A stretch of DNA of 5,673 bases from positions 1 to 5,673 of the forward strand of contig WFRT01000360.1 of NCBI GenBank assembly GCA_015486445.1. The letters run 5' to 3'. The position numbers were made by a program, and so were the translations under genes. Source of the DNA: Pseudomonadota bacterium. GTDB taxonomy: Bacteria; Desulfobacterota; Anaeroferrophillalia; Anaeroferrophillales; Tharpellaceae. The notes below the pieces were generated by a model. The model did no database searches. It was not told where the DNA came from and was given only the letters and a program-made list of their open reading frames with translations. Shown one piece after another: positions 5,044 through 5,673 of this stretch (within the stretch, counting starts at the first letter, position 1; every line of letters starts with the position of its first letter).

Positions 5044-5673
5044 ATGCTGCAGCCAAAATTTTTCCCTTTCCCGCCGCATCACGCTTTCCGGCAGTTTTTT
5101 GTCGTCTCGTTTCTTCTTCTCTTCTGCACTGCCTGCGGATTCAACCAGGCATCCCTTAAGCCCGGCCCTTCACCGGCCAAAATTGCCGCGGCTACGCTTT
5201 ATCCCGATCTCGGCTGCGAATGCCAGGTTCCCCCGGCCGAGCCGCCCGGCTATGAAACCAATGCCTGGCTGGCGCCGGCGCTGGAAGAGGTCGAGGAGGA
5301 CCGGGAAACGGTGCTTGCTTCATACCTCGACTACCTCGATGAGATGGGCGCCTCGCCCTCCGGCGCCCTGCCGCCGACCGCCGCCGAAGCCGAAATCGAG
5401 GCCCAGGCCGAAACCGGAGCCCGCTACCATTTCCCGATTGTCGTCAATGCCAAGGTCAGGCATTTCATCTCCTATTACAGCACTGTGCACAGCCGTTTCA
5501 TGCACCGTTCCCTGGCCCGGTCGCACCGCTACCTCGGGATGATTCGCAAGATTCTGCGTGAACACGACGTGCCGGAAGAACTGGCCTACATGGTGCTGAT
5601 CGAGAGCGGTTTCACGACTCATGCCTACTCCCGGGCCCGGGCCTGCGGCCCCTGGCAGTTTATCAGCAGCACC
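5044..5673 (+). CDS. mltD: MltD-like lytic murein transglycosylase lipoprotein (3' end beyond window)
   Basis: The frame gives 210 residues with no stop before the window edge; E. coli MltD has about 450, so roughly the first half is seen. The N-terminus has Arg16, a hydrophobic core at 18-27 and CTAC, placing a likely lipidated Cys at 31. Cys at -3 of the lipobox is unusual. Residues about 32-130 are an Ala/Pro/Glu-rich linker. NAKVRHFISYYS and ARSHRYLGMIRKILREHDVPEELAYMVLIESGF introduce the SLT domain. Glu187 in IESGF is the predicted catalytic acid, and AYSRARACGPWQFISST (194-210) is the next conserved stretch. The enzyme would cleave MurNAc-GlcNAc bonds, forming 1,6-anhydro ends, from a membrane anchor in the periplasm. 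C-terminal LysM repeats, common in MltD, would lie beyond the edge. The ATG at 5044 is chosen because it alone gives a full signal peptide; its Shine-Dalgarno is weak (GGA about 11 nt upstream). It has its own promoter at 4910-4939. Confidence 0.88.
   Translation, partial: MLQPKFFPFPPHHAFRQFFVVSFLLLFCTACGFNQASLKPGPSPAKIAAATLYPDLGCECQVPPAEPPGYETNAWLAPALEEVEEDRETVLASYLDYLDEMGASPSGALPPTAAEAEIEAQAETGARYHFPIVVNAKVRHFISYYSTVHSRFMHRSLARSHRYLGMIRKILREHDVPEELAYMVLIESGFTTHAYSRARACGPWQFISST

Noticed and set aside
5099..5542. 147-codon plus-strand frame inside the transglycosylase region
   Set aside because: It is out of frame with the frame encoding the lipoprotein signal and SLT motifs, and its product is a Pro/Arg-rich shadow.

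Overview
The window looks like chromosomal DNA of an anaerobic, GC-rich Gram-negative bacterium, most likely Desulfobacterota (former Deltaproteobacteria). That placement is inferred from protein character, not from a search. It rests on a glutaryl-CoA dehydrogenase of apparently non-decarboxylating type paired with the alpha subunit of a glutaconyl-CoA decarboxylase, GAGGAG-type ribosome binding sites, and an MltD-like lipoprotein transglycosylase.

Layout. On the minus strand, reading right to left, is an MscS mechanosensitive channel (1240-428). It overlaps by ATGA a zinc-ribbon/single-TM protein that runs off the left edge (431-<1); this second gene is easy to miss because it is open at the window end. 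A 371-bp divergent intergenic region (1241-1611) separates this pair from a plus-strand pair: an acyl-CoA dehydrogenase best read as non-decarboxylating glutaryl-CoA dehydrogenase (1612-2775) and, 34 bp later, gcdA (2810-4543). The roughly 500-bp gap 4544-5043 holds a terminator-like hairpin pair, a 236-bp MITE-like insertion (4674-4909) with perfect 13-bp terminal inverted repeats and a perfect 8-bp target duplication, and a good sigma-70 promoter whose -35 box is the right copy of that duplication. The promoter leads into a lytic transglycosylase (5044->5673) cut off by the right edge.

How the genes work together. The central pair fits two consecutive steps: glutaryl-CoA is oxidised to glutaconyl-CoA without loss of CO2, and glutaconyl-CoA is then decarboxylated to crotonyl-CoA by a biotin-dependent membrane complex that exports Na+. 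This saves the decarboxylation energy that the ordinary GcdH reaction would waste, and is known from anaerobes degrading aromatics or glutarate. The Val-Glu at the catalytic base, in place of Tyr-Glu, is the main sequence support. The biotin carrier and membrane subunits (gcdB/C/D) are not in the window. The flanking genes (osmotic safety valve, wall remodelling) appear unrelated.

No CRISPR array, RNA gene, defence system or wholly unknown gene system was seen. The most novel-looking item is the small inverted-repeat element and the way its target duplication appears to have preserved the downstream promoter.
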